17,271 nucleotides of DNA, from positions 1-17,271 of the forward strand of contig JAAYND010000200.1 of assembly GCA_012521035.1 (NCBI GenBank), in the 5' to 3' direction. The notes under the pieces are model-generated. The model did not search any database, was not told the DNA's origin, and was given only the letters and a program-made list of their open reading frames with translations. Origin of the DNA: Methanomicrobiales archaeon (GTDB lineage: Archaea > Halobacteriota > Methanomicrobia > Methanomicrobiales > Methanoculleaceae). Made by a program: the position numbers and the translations under genes. Below, one piece after another: positions 7,082 through 13,196 of the stretch; the stretch's first letter is position 1; each line of letters begins with the position of its first letter.

Positions 7082-7093
7082 AGATAAGTATCT
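7082..7093. promoter_or_regulatory. Symmetrical TATA element shared by DUF2148 and msrA
   Basis: AGATA-AG-TATCT is an almost perfect palindrome in the 89-nt gap between divergent genes. On the minus strand it lies about 28 nt before the DUF2148 ATG at 7059. On the plus strand it predicts a start near 7115 and a 34-nt leader before the msrA ATG at 7149. It is the only TATA-like element in the gap, so it may serve both directions. Confidence 0.45.
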
Positions 7094-7148
7094 ACCCTCC
7101 CGGGGCAGCGCCGGCAAGGTTTTTCTCAAACCCGGTTGATAGCCCACC

Positions 7149-7604
7149 ATGGTATCAGAGAAGGCCACATTTGGAGCCGGATGTTTCTGGGGTGTTGAGG
7201 AGGCCTTCCGGCGCCTGCCGGGGGTTTTAGATACAGCGGTGGGGTTTATGGGGGGCAGTCTTGCAAACCCGACGTATGCCGATGTCTGTACAGGGAGGAG
7301 CGGGCACGCTGAGGTTGTGGAGGTGACATACGACCCTATGCTGGTGTCTTACAAGGATCTCCTCGACCTCTTCTGGAGTATCCATGACCCCACCACGCTC
7401 AACCGGCAGGGGCCCGATATCGGATCACAGTACCGGTCGGTGATCTTCTACCACACTCCGGAGCAGGAGGCAGAGGCCCGGGCGTCAAAACAGGATATGG
7501 AGCACTCGGGGAGGTTTGGGCGCCCCATCGTCACCGCAATCGAGCCTGCGGGGACGTTCTGGCGGGCCGAGGAGTATCACCAGCAGTATCTTGCAAAGCG
7601 GTAA
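7149..7604 (+). CDS. msrA: Peptide-methionine (S)-S-oxide reductase MsrA
   Basis: This 151-residue cytoplasmic enzyme reduces methionine S-sulfoxide in proteins and free methionine, repairing oxidative damage. The catalytic cysteine is C12 in GAGCFWG. Further family motifs are YADVCTGRSGHAEVVEV (43-59), GPDIGSQYRSVIFY (88-101) and EEYHQQYL near the C-terminus. The usual C-terminal recycling cysteine region seen in longer enzymes is absent, so C47 or an outside thiol would have to resolve the sulfenic acid (inference). GGTTGAT, close to the methanogen Shine-Dalgarno GGTGAT, precedes the ATG. It is a single gene, divergent from DUF2148 and convergent with the thioesterase gene 24 nt away. Confidence 0.95.
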   Translation: MVSEKATFGAGCFWGVEEAFRRLPGVLDTAVGFMGGSLANPTYADVCTGRSGHAEVVEVTYDPMLVSYKDLLDLFWSIHDPTTLNRQGPDIGSQYRSVIFYHTPEQEAEARASKQDMEHSGRFGRPIVTAIEPAGTFWRAEEYHQQYLAKR

Positions 7605-7628
7605 CGGGAGGGTCTTACCATCCCCGGC

Positions 7629-8030
7629 CTACTCCCCAGATCCGACCTTGAACCCTATCCCCTCAAACGTAGCAACGTGCCGGTCACCCGCATAAACGTC
7701 CACCGTGTATACCGACGTCTTCTCAGTCTCCAGGACCCGCCGGGCGACCGCTTCGAGTCTTGCACCTCTCGCCGGCGGGGAGAGATAGTGGATATGAGCG
7801 GAGATCGCTATCTGGTCCTCCCCCTCCAGGTTCGCAGCGATGCCGAATGCGTGGTCAGCGAGGGCAAATATAGCGCCTCCGTGGACCGTGCCGTAGGCGT
7901 TCTCCATGCCATTCGCCTGCATGGCCACCCTGACGCATCCGCCGGCGACCCCGGTGACCTCCATACCGAGGAGGCGTGCAAACCCACAGGCATCCCCCCT
8001 CCTCGCTGCTTCAGGTCTTCTGCTCTTCAT
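7629..8030 (-). CDS. PaaI-like hotdog-fold thioesterase
   Basis: This 133-residue protein has the hotdog-fold signature GMENAYGTVHGGAIFALADHAFG, with the HGG turn and the acidic residue of PaaI-type acyl-CoA thioesterases. The C-terminal strand region ETEKTSVYTVDVYAGDRHVATFEG is also typical. It should hydrolyse a CoA thioester in the cytosol; the acyl substrate is unknown. The frame stays open up to 8141, but a start there would overlap the GT2 gene and add 37 residues unlike the family. I chose the ATG at 8030, which begins MKSRRPEAARRGDACGFARLLGM 16 nt after the GT2 stop. It is the last gene of the glycan-like operon, and its link to glycosylation is unclear. Confidence 0.85.
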   Translation of the reverse strand: MKSRRPEAARRGDACGFARLLGMEVTGVAGGCVRVAMQANGMENAYGTVHGGAIFALADHAFGIAANLEGEDQIAISAHIHYLSPPARGARLEAVARRVLETEKTSVYTVDVYAGDRHVATFEGIGFKVGSGE

Positions 8031-8046
8031 GTCCAGGTGGGAGGGG

Positions 8047-8745
8047 TTACTTGTACTCCCGCTTTGTGTACGTGACACCGGAGGCGTCGCCCCCGCGAAG
8101 AACGATATACAGCCATTCAGAGAGCGACTTGATCGTTCCAAACTGCTGGTAGCGCCTCATCGAGAAACCGACCGCGAGACCGGGGTCGAGGTGGACCTTT
8201 CCGATCTTTCGCATCCGCTGAGCGATCTCAAGGTCATCCCCGGCATCTATGCACCGGTACATACCGGCGTCGATGAACGCCTCACGGTCAAACGCAGTGT
8301 TGCATCCAAGCGTGAAGTAGATCGTCCGTGTGTGGTAGCCGAGGCGCGAGAAGGTGTTCGCGCCGGCGATAGAGAGCCGGTTTCGGAGGCCTCCCTCGAT
8401 CGGGTAGACCGTGCCGTAGAGCTGCACGATATCTCTCTCCAGAAAGTTCCGGCCGATCCTCTCCACCCAGTCCGGTGGGAGGATACAGTCGGCATCTGTC
8501 GTGGCTATGATATCGCCGCCGGCAGCCATTGCCCCGTCGTTGCGCGCCCCGCCCACCCGCCGGCTCTTCTGGATAAAGACGGTGTCTGCAAGGGGTCCTG
8601 CCAGCTCCCGGGTCCGGTCTTTTGAGTTTCCATCGACGACGATGATCTCATACGTATCCCGTGGCACCGTCTGGTCTGCGAGTGACCGCAGGCAGCGCTC
8701 GATGTTCTGCTCTTCGTTGTAGGTCGGCACGACGATAGAGATCAT
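8047..8745 (-). CDS. Family 2 glycosyltransferase
   Basis: This 232-residue GT-A-fold enzyme should transfer a sugar from a nucleotide-sugar donor. SIVVPTYNEEQNIERCLRSL (3-22) is the N-terminal nucleotide-binding strand, VVDGNSKDRT (36-45) follows, and TDADC (83-87) supplies the metal-binding DXD motif. DAGDDLEIAQRM (167-178) matches the acceptor-side acidic motif with an ED-like pair. There is no membrane anchor: the hydrophobic C-terminal stretch WLYIVLRGG is short. The ATG overlaps the stop of a tiny upstream frame in an ATGA arrangement, and a GGGAG lies about 12 nt further upstream. It sits between the GT4 gene and the thioesterase gene, suggesting it acts in assembly of an archaeal surface glycan or glycolipid. 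Confidence 0.9.
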   Translation of the reverse strand: MISIVVPTYNEEQNIERCLRSLADQTVPRDTYEIIVVDGNSKDRTRELAGPLADTVFIQKSRRVGGARNDGAMAAGGDIIATTDADCILPPDWVERIGRNFLERDIVQLYGTVYPIEGGLRNRLSIAGANTFSRLGYHTRTIYFTLGCNTAFDREAFIDAGMYRCIDAGDDLEIAQRMRKIGKVHLDPGLAVGFSMRRYQQFGTIKSLSEWLYIVLRGGDASGVTYTKREYK

Positions 8746-8792
8746 CCTTCAATCAACTCCCGGTAGTTCTTGCTATAGGCGTGATGCCACAT
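8742..8792 (-). other. Tiny frame between the two glycosyltransferase genes, possible gene remnant
   Basis: A 16-codon frame reads MWHHAYSKNYRELIEG and ends in a TGA that overlaps the GT2 start codon. It can be extended upstream to 31 codons inside the end of the GT4 gene. The ending AYSKNYRELIE resembles GT4 enzyme C-termini, compare LYRELTG in its neighbour. It could be the tail of a lost second glycosyltransferase, a coupling leader peptide, or chance. Confidence 0.2.
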
Positions 8793-8796
8793 CTCT

Positions 8797-9813
8797 CTAC
8801 CGGTATCCAGCAGGGAACCTCGTCGACCGCGAGCCATTCCCGGTCAGCTCCCGGTACAGGGTGACATGGCGGTTCGCAATCGCCCTGATATCAAACCCCT
8901 CCGTGAACGGCCGGGAGAGCGCTGCATGCTGTCTCAGTAAATCCCGATCCTCAATCAGCATGCCCGCCTCCTCAATGCGGTCGAAGTACAGGATGGTGTC
9001 CCCGAAATTCCCGGTGAACTCGGGGATCCTCCGGGCGACGACTGCGAGGCCGGTTGCGAGCGCCTCCAGGACGACTATCGGGAGCCCCTCGGCGTAGGAG
9101 GGGAAGAAGAAGAGATCAGCACCGCAGTAGGCGGAGGCGATATCATCGACAAAGCCCGTAAAGAGGACATTTCTCCCTGTCTGGCCCTTCTTCTCCTCGA
9201 TCATGCTGTAGTCCTGGGAGAATCTCCCGTACGGGAACCCCCCGACCCAGATAAACCGGATATCCGGGTGCCTGTGCGAGAGGGAGAGGAAGTCGTAGAT
9301 GCCCTTTCGCGGCGTCTGCTGGGCGACGGTGAGCACCACCCACTCATCTTCTCCGATGCCATACTTCTCCCTGAATGCCGCGCGCTTTTCTGGATCTGGC
9401 CGGAACTTCTCCCTGTCGACACCGTTCGGGATGAGGGTGGTCGGGACGTCCGGGACGATCTCATGAACCTCCTTATCACAGAGGGGTGAGATGGTGATGA
9501 TGTGGTCAAAGCTCCCGTAAATCTCAGGGTAAAAGTGGTTCACGGTCTCGGAGAAGACGAGGTTGCCGGCGTTGAGGCGGGGGGTTGAGTGGGCTGTGAG
9601 CACCTTGACACCGTGACTGTACTTCTTGTTCGTCAGGGCAAGAGGTCCGAAGGTGTGGTAGTGGACGAGATCGAAGTCGCGGCCATGGGCGTTCCAGGCT
9701 ATCTTCGAGCAGGATTTTTCCGTTATGAGAGCGTTATAGAGCATCCTTGCCAGGGTGGCGCACCCGATGTACTTGAAGAAGAGCATATCCTCGACAAAGA
9801 AGTTGATCCTCAT
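8797..9813 (-). CDS. Family 4 glycosyltransferase (GT-B fold)
   Basis: This 338-residue enzyme has the two Rossmann halves of GT-B transferases. The N-terminal half has DFDLVHYHTFGPLAL and VLTAHSTPRLN; the linker is IPNGVDREKFRPDP; the donor-binding half has VAQQTPRKGIYDFL, NVLFTGFVDD and the E-x7-E motif in EGLPIVVLEAL. It should use a nucleotide sugar, with specificity unknown. I start it at the ATG at 9813 (MRINFFVEDM), which overlaps the stop of the upstream FAD enzyme as ATGA and has AAGGGAT just before it. The longer frame to 9852 would run into that gene. The overlap indicates tight translational coupling with the FAD enzyme. Confidence 0.9.
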   Translation of the reverse strand: MRINFFVEDMLFFKYIGCATLARMLYNALITEKSCSKIAWNAHGRDFDLVHYHTFGPLALTNKKYSHGVKVLTAHSTPRLNAGNLVFSETVNHFYPEIYGSFDHIITISPLCDKEVHEIVPDVPTTLIPNGVDREKFRPDPEKRAAFREKYGIGEDEWVVLTVAQQTPRKGIYDFLSLSHRHPDIRFIWVGGFPYGRFSQDYSMIEEKKGQTGRNVLFTGFVDDIASAYCGADLFFFPSYAEGLPIVVLEALATGLAVVARRIPEFTGNFGDTILYFDRIEEAGMLIEDRDLLRQHAALSRPFTEGFDIRAIANRHVTLYRELTGNGSRSTRFPAGYR

Positions 9814-11123
9814 GGATATCCCTTCACAAAATCGATCGCGCTCCTGATGCAACCGTCCATGTTGAGGTACTCAAACTGCGAGAACCGCCCGACAAGGTCG
9901 ATGCCGCACTCCCGGCAGAACTCGCGTATGGTGGCGATGTTCTTCTGGTACTCGAGGTCGTAGACGACATACGCGAACTCCACCCGCTCAACGCCGGTGT
10001 AGGCGACGCTATCCCGCGAAGGGATGAGGCCGGCAGCGATGAGCGATGTGACGGTATGCTCTATGATATCGGTGTCCGTCATCCGGGAGACAGCATCTCC
10101 TTCGTTATAGGTGATCTCGGCGAGGATCGAGGAGTGCCCCGGCGGAGCGACTGCCCTGCTGTAGTTTGAGGGGAACGAGACCCGGTTGAAGAGGCCCGTC
10201 GCTTCATCGGGGATGTAGAGCCACGATATACCGGGAACCTCCCCGGCAAGACCGATGAAGACCGAACAGAGCGAGTTGTAGCGGAGGGCGTCGCAGGCTG
10301 CCTGCACCTCCGGCGGGAGATCTGATAGGCAGGGGAGCAGGTTCTGGAGCGGGATGGTCGATATAAGGCGATCAGCATAGAGGGTCTCTCTGCCGTCGCT
10401 GATCGCAAACCCTCCGTCCTCTTCCCTTATGGATGTGACAGAGAACCCTGTCCGGATAGCGGGGAGGACCGGTTCTGCGATCCCCCGGACCAACGCCTCA
10501 ATGCCGCCCTCAACCGGGTAGGAGAAGACCGCCTGGTGGACGTAGCCCTCGGTCTCGATACCGATCGCTGATTTGATGATATCCTCGATCGGCGGGCGGG
10601 GGATGCGCCCCTCCACCCAGTGGTGCGAGATCCGGTCCGCCGGGTAGTTCCAGATCTTCTCGTTATACGGGATCATGTAACACTCGGCTATACCGCGGCC
10701 GAAGGTGCAGGTGATCCACTCCGCAAAGTTTCCGGGCGGTGCAACTTCGCCTTTCTCGATTGCGATGAGGTTTTTGATGAACTCGTTTATGCAGAAGAAG
10801 CGATCTTCTGCGGGTAGCTGGTAGAGGCCGTTTTCGAAGGGGTACCTGACGTGGCGCCCTTTATAGAGGATCTTTGTATTCCGCGCCCGCTGCTCGACGT
10901 TTCCGGCGAGGACCGAGAGCATGAAGGAGAGAACTTCAGTGTCGCGGGAGAAGATTATGTGCGAGCCTCCGAGGTCGAACGTGAAACCCGCCTCCGTCTT
11001 CGAGCGGCAGAGCCCCCCGATCCGCTCTTCGCGCTCGAGGACTGTCACTTCATCACCCAGATCCTGGATCAGGCGGGCCAGTGTAATGCCCGTGAGGCCA
11101 CCACCCAGTATAGCCGATTTCAC
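9810..11123 (-). CDS. FAD-dependent UDP-galactopyranose-mutase/protoporphyrinogen-oxidase-like enzyme
   Basis: Taken from a GTG at 11123, the protein has 437 residues beginning KSAILGGGLTGITLARL, with the FAD-binding GxGxxG loop at the very N-terminus as the family expects. EREERIGGLCRS binds the adenine ribose, and FDLGGSHIIF follows. PYNEKIWNYPADRISHHWVEGRI (about residues 158-180) is a family hallmark, and the C-terminal half carries PSNYSRAVAP and YPVEGG-type turns. Relatives in glycan clusters include UDP-galactopyranose mutase and uncharacterised HemY/COG1232 proteins. Given the two glycosyltransferases directly downstream, a nucleotide-sugar or polyprenyl-glycan reaction is likelier than haem synthesis (inference). 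A start at the ATG at 11150 would lie inside the TATA box, so the GTG 27 nt downstream is preferred and the message is probably leaderless. Confidence 0.82.
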   Translation of the reverse strand: MKSAILGGGLTGITLARLIQDLGDEVTVLEREERIGGLCRSKTEAGFTFDLGGSHIIFSRDTEVLSFMLSVLAGNVEQRARNTKILYKGRHVRYPFENGLYQLPAEDRFFCINEFIKNLIAIEKGEVAPPGNFAEWITCTFGRGIAECYMIPYNEKIWNYPADRISHHWVEGRIPRPPIEDIIKSAIGIETEGYVHQAVFSYPVEGGIEALVRGIAEPVLPAIRTGFSVTSIREEDGGFAISDGRETLYADRLISTIPLQNLLPCLSDLPPEVQAACDALRYNSLCSVFIGLAGEVPGISWLYIPDEATGLFNRVSFPSNYSRAVAPPGHSSILAEITYNEGDAVSRMTDTDIIEHTVTSLIAAGLIPSRDSVAYTGVERVEFAYVVYDLEYQKNIATIREFCRECGIDLVGRFSQFEYLNMDGCIRSAIDFVKGYP

Positions 11124-11146
11124 GTTCGTACTGTATACTATCAAAG

Positions 11147-11158
11147 CCATATATGGTT
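11147..11158 (-). promoter_or_regulatory. TATA box of the FAD enzyme-glycosyltransferase operon
   Basis: The minus strand reads AACCATATATGG, centred near 11151. The predicted transcript start at about 11124 falls on the GTG codon at 11123. The ATG at 11150 is part of this TATA box, which argues against its use as the start codon. Confidence 0.5.
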
Positions 11159-11515
11159 GACCATCCGTTTCCCTGCGGTTGCCGGGTGTAGTGAAGGGGG
11201 TTTGAGGTTATCCGCCGGGGGGCATGCGGCGGGGGATCCCTCTCCTCCGGGGAGCAGTCGGGGGTATGAGTGGATGGATTGAACACCTCAGAATATCAAT
11301 GCATCCGCTTACCCAGATCCGGCAGCGGGATCACCGGCGCCCCTCACACCATCTCAAACTCCGCAGACTCAAACCCGGGGGTACTCACGCACCACCCACC
11401 CCGGACAGCGAGCGGGAGGCCGGCCACGCCTGAAGCTTCCCGGACGGTGGTGCCGGTTGGCGATAGAAGAGTTTGCCAGGCCCCCACCAGACACCATCTC
11501 GCCGGCACAAAACCA

Positions 11516-11552
11516 CTCGTTTACAACCAGGGTTGTAAACGTTTTTGTAAAC
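11516..11552. repeat. 24-bp dyad plus a further half-site of the same motif
   Basis: CGTTTACAACC (11518-11528) and GGTTGTAAACG (11531-11541) are perfect 11-base inverted arms around AG. A third TTGTAAAC follows at 11545-11552, 12 nt after the copy at 11533-11540. The cluster is AT-rich in a GC-rich region. This looks like a multi-site protein-binding element. As RNA it would form a long hairpin with a very short loop. No known regulator is recognised. Confidence 0.65.
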
Positions 11553-11613
11553 AAGAAATTCCCGTAACAACGGCCAAATCCAGATCAGAGCCGTTATATC
11601 CCCACTCAAACTT

Positions 11614-11626
11614 CTCGTTTGCAACC
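11614..11626 (+). repeat. Near-copy of the dyad arm
   Basis: CTCGTTTGCAACC differs from CTCGTTTACAACC at 11516-11528 by one base and is in the same orientation, 98 nt away. It supports the dyad motif being a repeated recognition site and not chance. Confidence 0.45.
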
Positions 11627-11934
11627 CGCCGGGAAACACAGGAGATCCCCTGTGCCGACACAGTCGGTAACCTCCCTGCCCGTAGCGATGTGGGTACAAC
11701 CAGCAGCCGGCGACCCTTCCCTCAAAGTGCGGCCCAGGCCAACCCCGGGACAATCAGGCCGACGGCGAGGAGAGAGCCACTCTCTTCGGAACTGGGGACA
11801 ACCAGGCGATTGGACATGTGCATGGGATATACAATGAATGAACAGTAGATTCATCCCGCACCCTTTACGAGAGAAGATCTCCACCCCCGGGCTGCAACCG
11901 CTCTCACAGCCTCATACATCCCCCGCCGGACCGC

Positions 11935-11939
11935 AAAAA
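11935..11939 (-). terminator. Short T-tract directly after the DUF2115 stop
   Basis: On the minus strand five T follow the TGA stop at once. This may act as a weak archaeal U-tract terminator. No stable stem precedes it. Confidence 0.3.
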
Positions 11940-12554
11940 TCACTCATCCTCGGACTGCAGGGCAGGGCAGAAGTTGCAGATCGAGTACGGGACCTCCTTC
12001 TCGCGGTCGCGGATGAGGCAGTAGAATGCGCCGTTGCGCTCTTCGACCCTGAATCCTCCCGGAAACGGCATCCCCACCGGATGGCCCGGTTGATCGAGCA
12101 CGAACATCGTGAAAGCCGATATCAGGTAGTAGAAGGCCCGGTGCCGGGGCGTGAAGCGAAACGGGATCCGCTCCAGGGTCTCGTCGTACCGGAAGCACCC
12201 GTCGGGAACCATATCGCAGAACGCAAGAAACGTCTCACGATCGGTTATCGGTTCAGTCATGGAGAGGAACCTGCCCGAACGATGCATGGCGAGGAGGTGG
12301 TGATGGGCCCCGAACAACTGCTCGGTGATGTAGGGGGAGACCCTGCTCCGGTAGGGCTCGGGCAGCCGGATCAGCTCCGCGTACAGCCTCCCCCCGAGGG
12401 TCTGGAGATCCTCAAGCGAGTAGCGGGCGACCTCGCCGGCGAGGATCAGCCCGAGCTCGCCCTTCGTCACCGCGGCCGCCATCCGCCGGGCCATCTGCGC
12501 GATAGCACCCGCTTCGCCCTCTTCCCGGGTTGAGGGTTCACTCTCCGTCACCAT
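11940..12554 (-). CDS. DUF2115 (UPF0305) family protein of unknown function
   Basis: From the ATG at 12554 the protein has 204 residues. The C-terminal pattern GMPFPGGFRVE, FYCLIRDRE and SICNFCPALQ strongly resembles the methanogen DUF2115/UPF0305 family as I recall it, with its PFPGG turn and closing C-x2-C pair. The cysteines CNFC could bind a metal together with C175-type upstream residues (inference). The middle holds SPYITEQLFGAHHHLLAMHRSG, with clustered histidines. No enzyme activity is known. The chosen start places a TATA-like AAAAGATAA (12588-12596) about 37 nt upstream, giving a leader of about 11 nt. A start nine codons earlier would lie upstream of the predicted transcript start. 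It is divergent from the TIR gene. Confidence 0.65.
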   Translation of the reverse strand: MVTESEPSTREEGEAGAIAQMARRMAAAVTKGELGLILAGEVARYSLEDLQTLGGRLYAELIRLPEPYRSRVSPYITEQLFGAHHHLLAMHRSGRFLSMTEPITDRETFLAFCDMVPDGCFRYDETLERIPFRFTPRHRAFYYLISAFTMFVLDQPGHPVGMPFPGGFRVEERNGAFYCLIRDREKEVPYSICNFCPALQSEDE

Positions 12555-12587
12555 GATGAATATGAGAGATCTGCACCCCAAACGGCT

Positions 12588-12596
12588 TATCTTTTC
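12588..12596 (-). promoter_or_regulatory. TATA element of the DUF2115 gene
   Basis: The minus strand reads GGGAAAAGATAAGCC, with a core AAAAGATAA. Archaeal spacing predicts a start near 12565, eleven bases before the ATG at 12554. Confidence 0.45.
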
Positions 12597-12604
12597 CCCG
12601 CCAT

Positions 12605-12630
12605 GCGGTGATATCGGCGATAGCCACCGC
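12605..12630. promoter_or_regulatory. Inverted repeat in the divergent DUF2115/TIR intergenic region
   Basis: GCGGTG (12605-12610) and CACCGC (12625-12630) are perfect arms. Between them ATCG-G-CGAT forms a smaller symmetrical core. It lies behind both divergent promoters and could be an operator for either gene. It is GC-rich like its surroundings, so chance cannot be excluded. Confidence 0.3.
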
Positions 12631-12720
12631 CTTCAGAACAGCGACCGCGGATCCGGACCGGCGGCGCTACCGGACTGTTTCCACCCTTCTCGACTCCAGG
12701 CACTCTCGCGGTATCGACAG

Positions 12721-12732
12721 CCATATATATCG
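12721..12732 (+). promoter_or_regulatory. TATA box of the TIR operon
   Basis: CCATATATATCG is a near-consensus archaeal TATA box centred near 12726. The predicted start at about 12753 coincides with the GTG start codon at 12752, so the TIR message is probably leaderless. Confidence 0.6.
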
Positions 12733-12751
12733 ATGAACCGTTCCATTGATT

Positions 12752-13153
12752 GTGCCCGCTCAAAAGACCTACAACCTCTTCATCAGCCACGCCTGGGCAT
12801 ACGGCGACCAGTACGACCGGGTAGTCAACCTCTTAAACGCCGCCCCGGACTTCTCCTGGCGAAACTACAGCATACCGAAGGACGACCCGAAACCCGGCGT
12901 GAGCCTTGAGGATGAACTCAGGAACCAGATCCGGCCCGTCCACGCGGTCATCGTCCTCGCGGGCATGTACGTCGCCTACCGCGAGTGGATCCAGACCGAG
13001 ATCGAGATAGCGAAAGCCATGGAAAAGCCCATCATCGGCGTGAGGCCCCGGGGCAACGAGCGGGTACCTGTAGCGGTGAGCGAGGCCGCAAAAGAGGTCG
13101 TCGGGTGGAAGACATCATCGATCGTCGCTGCGATCAGGAAGTGGGCGCTCTGA
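12752..13153 (+). CDS. ThsB-like TIR-domain protein (MTH538/DUF1863 type)
   Basis: This 133-residue single-domain protein opens with KTYNLFISHAWAYGDQYDRV, the FISHAW strand of the MTH538 TIR-like family. SIPKDDPKPG (BB-loop region) and RNQIRPVHAVIVLAGMYV follow, then REWIQTEIEIAKAMEKPIIGV, which holds W79 and the candidate catalytic acids E83 and E85, then the ending IVAAIRKWAL. Relatives include ThsB of Thoeris anti-phage systems, which processes NAD into a signal molecule on infection. Enzymatic activity here is inferred. I chose the GTG at 12752 because the TATA box lies 26 nt upstream. A TTG two codons earlier is in frame but would precede the predicted transcript start. It is followed after 43 nt, on the same strand, by a membrane protein with RCK and RyR-like domains, so the two likely form one operon. 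Confidence 0.85.
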   Translation: MPAQKTYNLFISHAWAYGDQYDRVVNLLNAAPDFSWRNYSIPKDDPKPGVSLEDELRNQIRPVHAVIVLAGMYVAYREWIQTEIEIAKAMEKPIIGVRPRGNERVPVAVSEAAKEVVGWKTSSIVAAIRKWAL

Positions 13154-13196
13154 GGCATGCCCCGGCCACCGGAAGAAGGCACCCGGAAGGAAGAAG

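Larger units (their letters stand above)
11159..11934. other. About 0.8 kb without a convincing gene
   Basis: This gap separates the FAD enzyme promoter from the 3' end of the DUF2115 gene. Frames exist on both strands, the longest 192 codons at 11270-11848 plus. Their translations are rich in Pro, Arg, Ser and Thr, have no motif I recognise, and lack good ribosome-binding sites. No tRNA, SRP RNA or RNase P signature is seen. The stretch holds the dyad and repeats listed at 11516-11626, a possible minus-strand TATA element (GGATATAACG, 11598-11607) and a hairpin CACAGG-AGATCC-CCTGTG near 11637-11654. It could hold regulatory sites, an unknown small RNA or a decayed gene. Confidence 0.5.

Noticed and set aside
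11516..11552. Replication origin recognition boxes
   Set aside because: The dyad is AT-rich and repeated, but it does not match the origin box consensus I know and no Orc1/Cdc6 gene is near. An origin call is not supported.
11270..11848. 192-codon plus-strand frame in the gene-poor gap
   Set aside because: It has low-complexity composition, no recognisable domain and no ribosome-binding site, and it runs through the dyad repeats. It is kept only as part of the unexplained region.
11838..12533. 231-codon plus-strand frame opposite DUF2115
   Set aside because: The minus-strand protein carries the DUF2115-like ending PFPGG...CNFC. The plus-strand frame has no motif.
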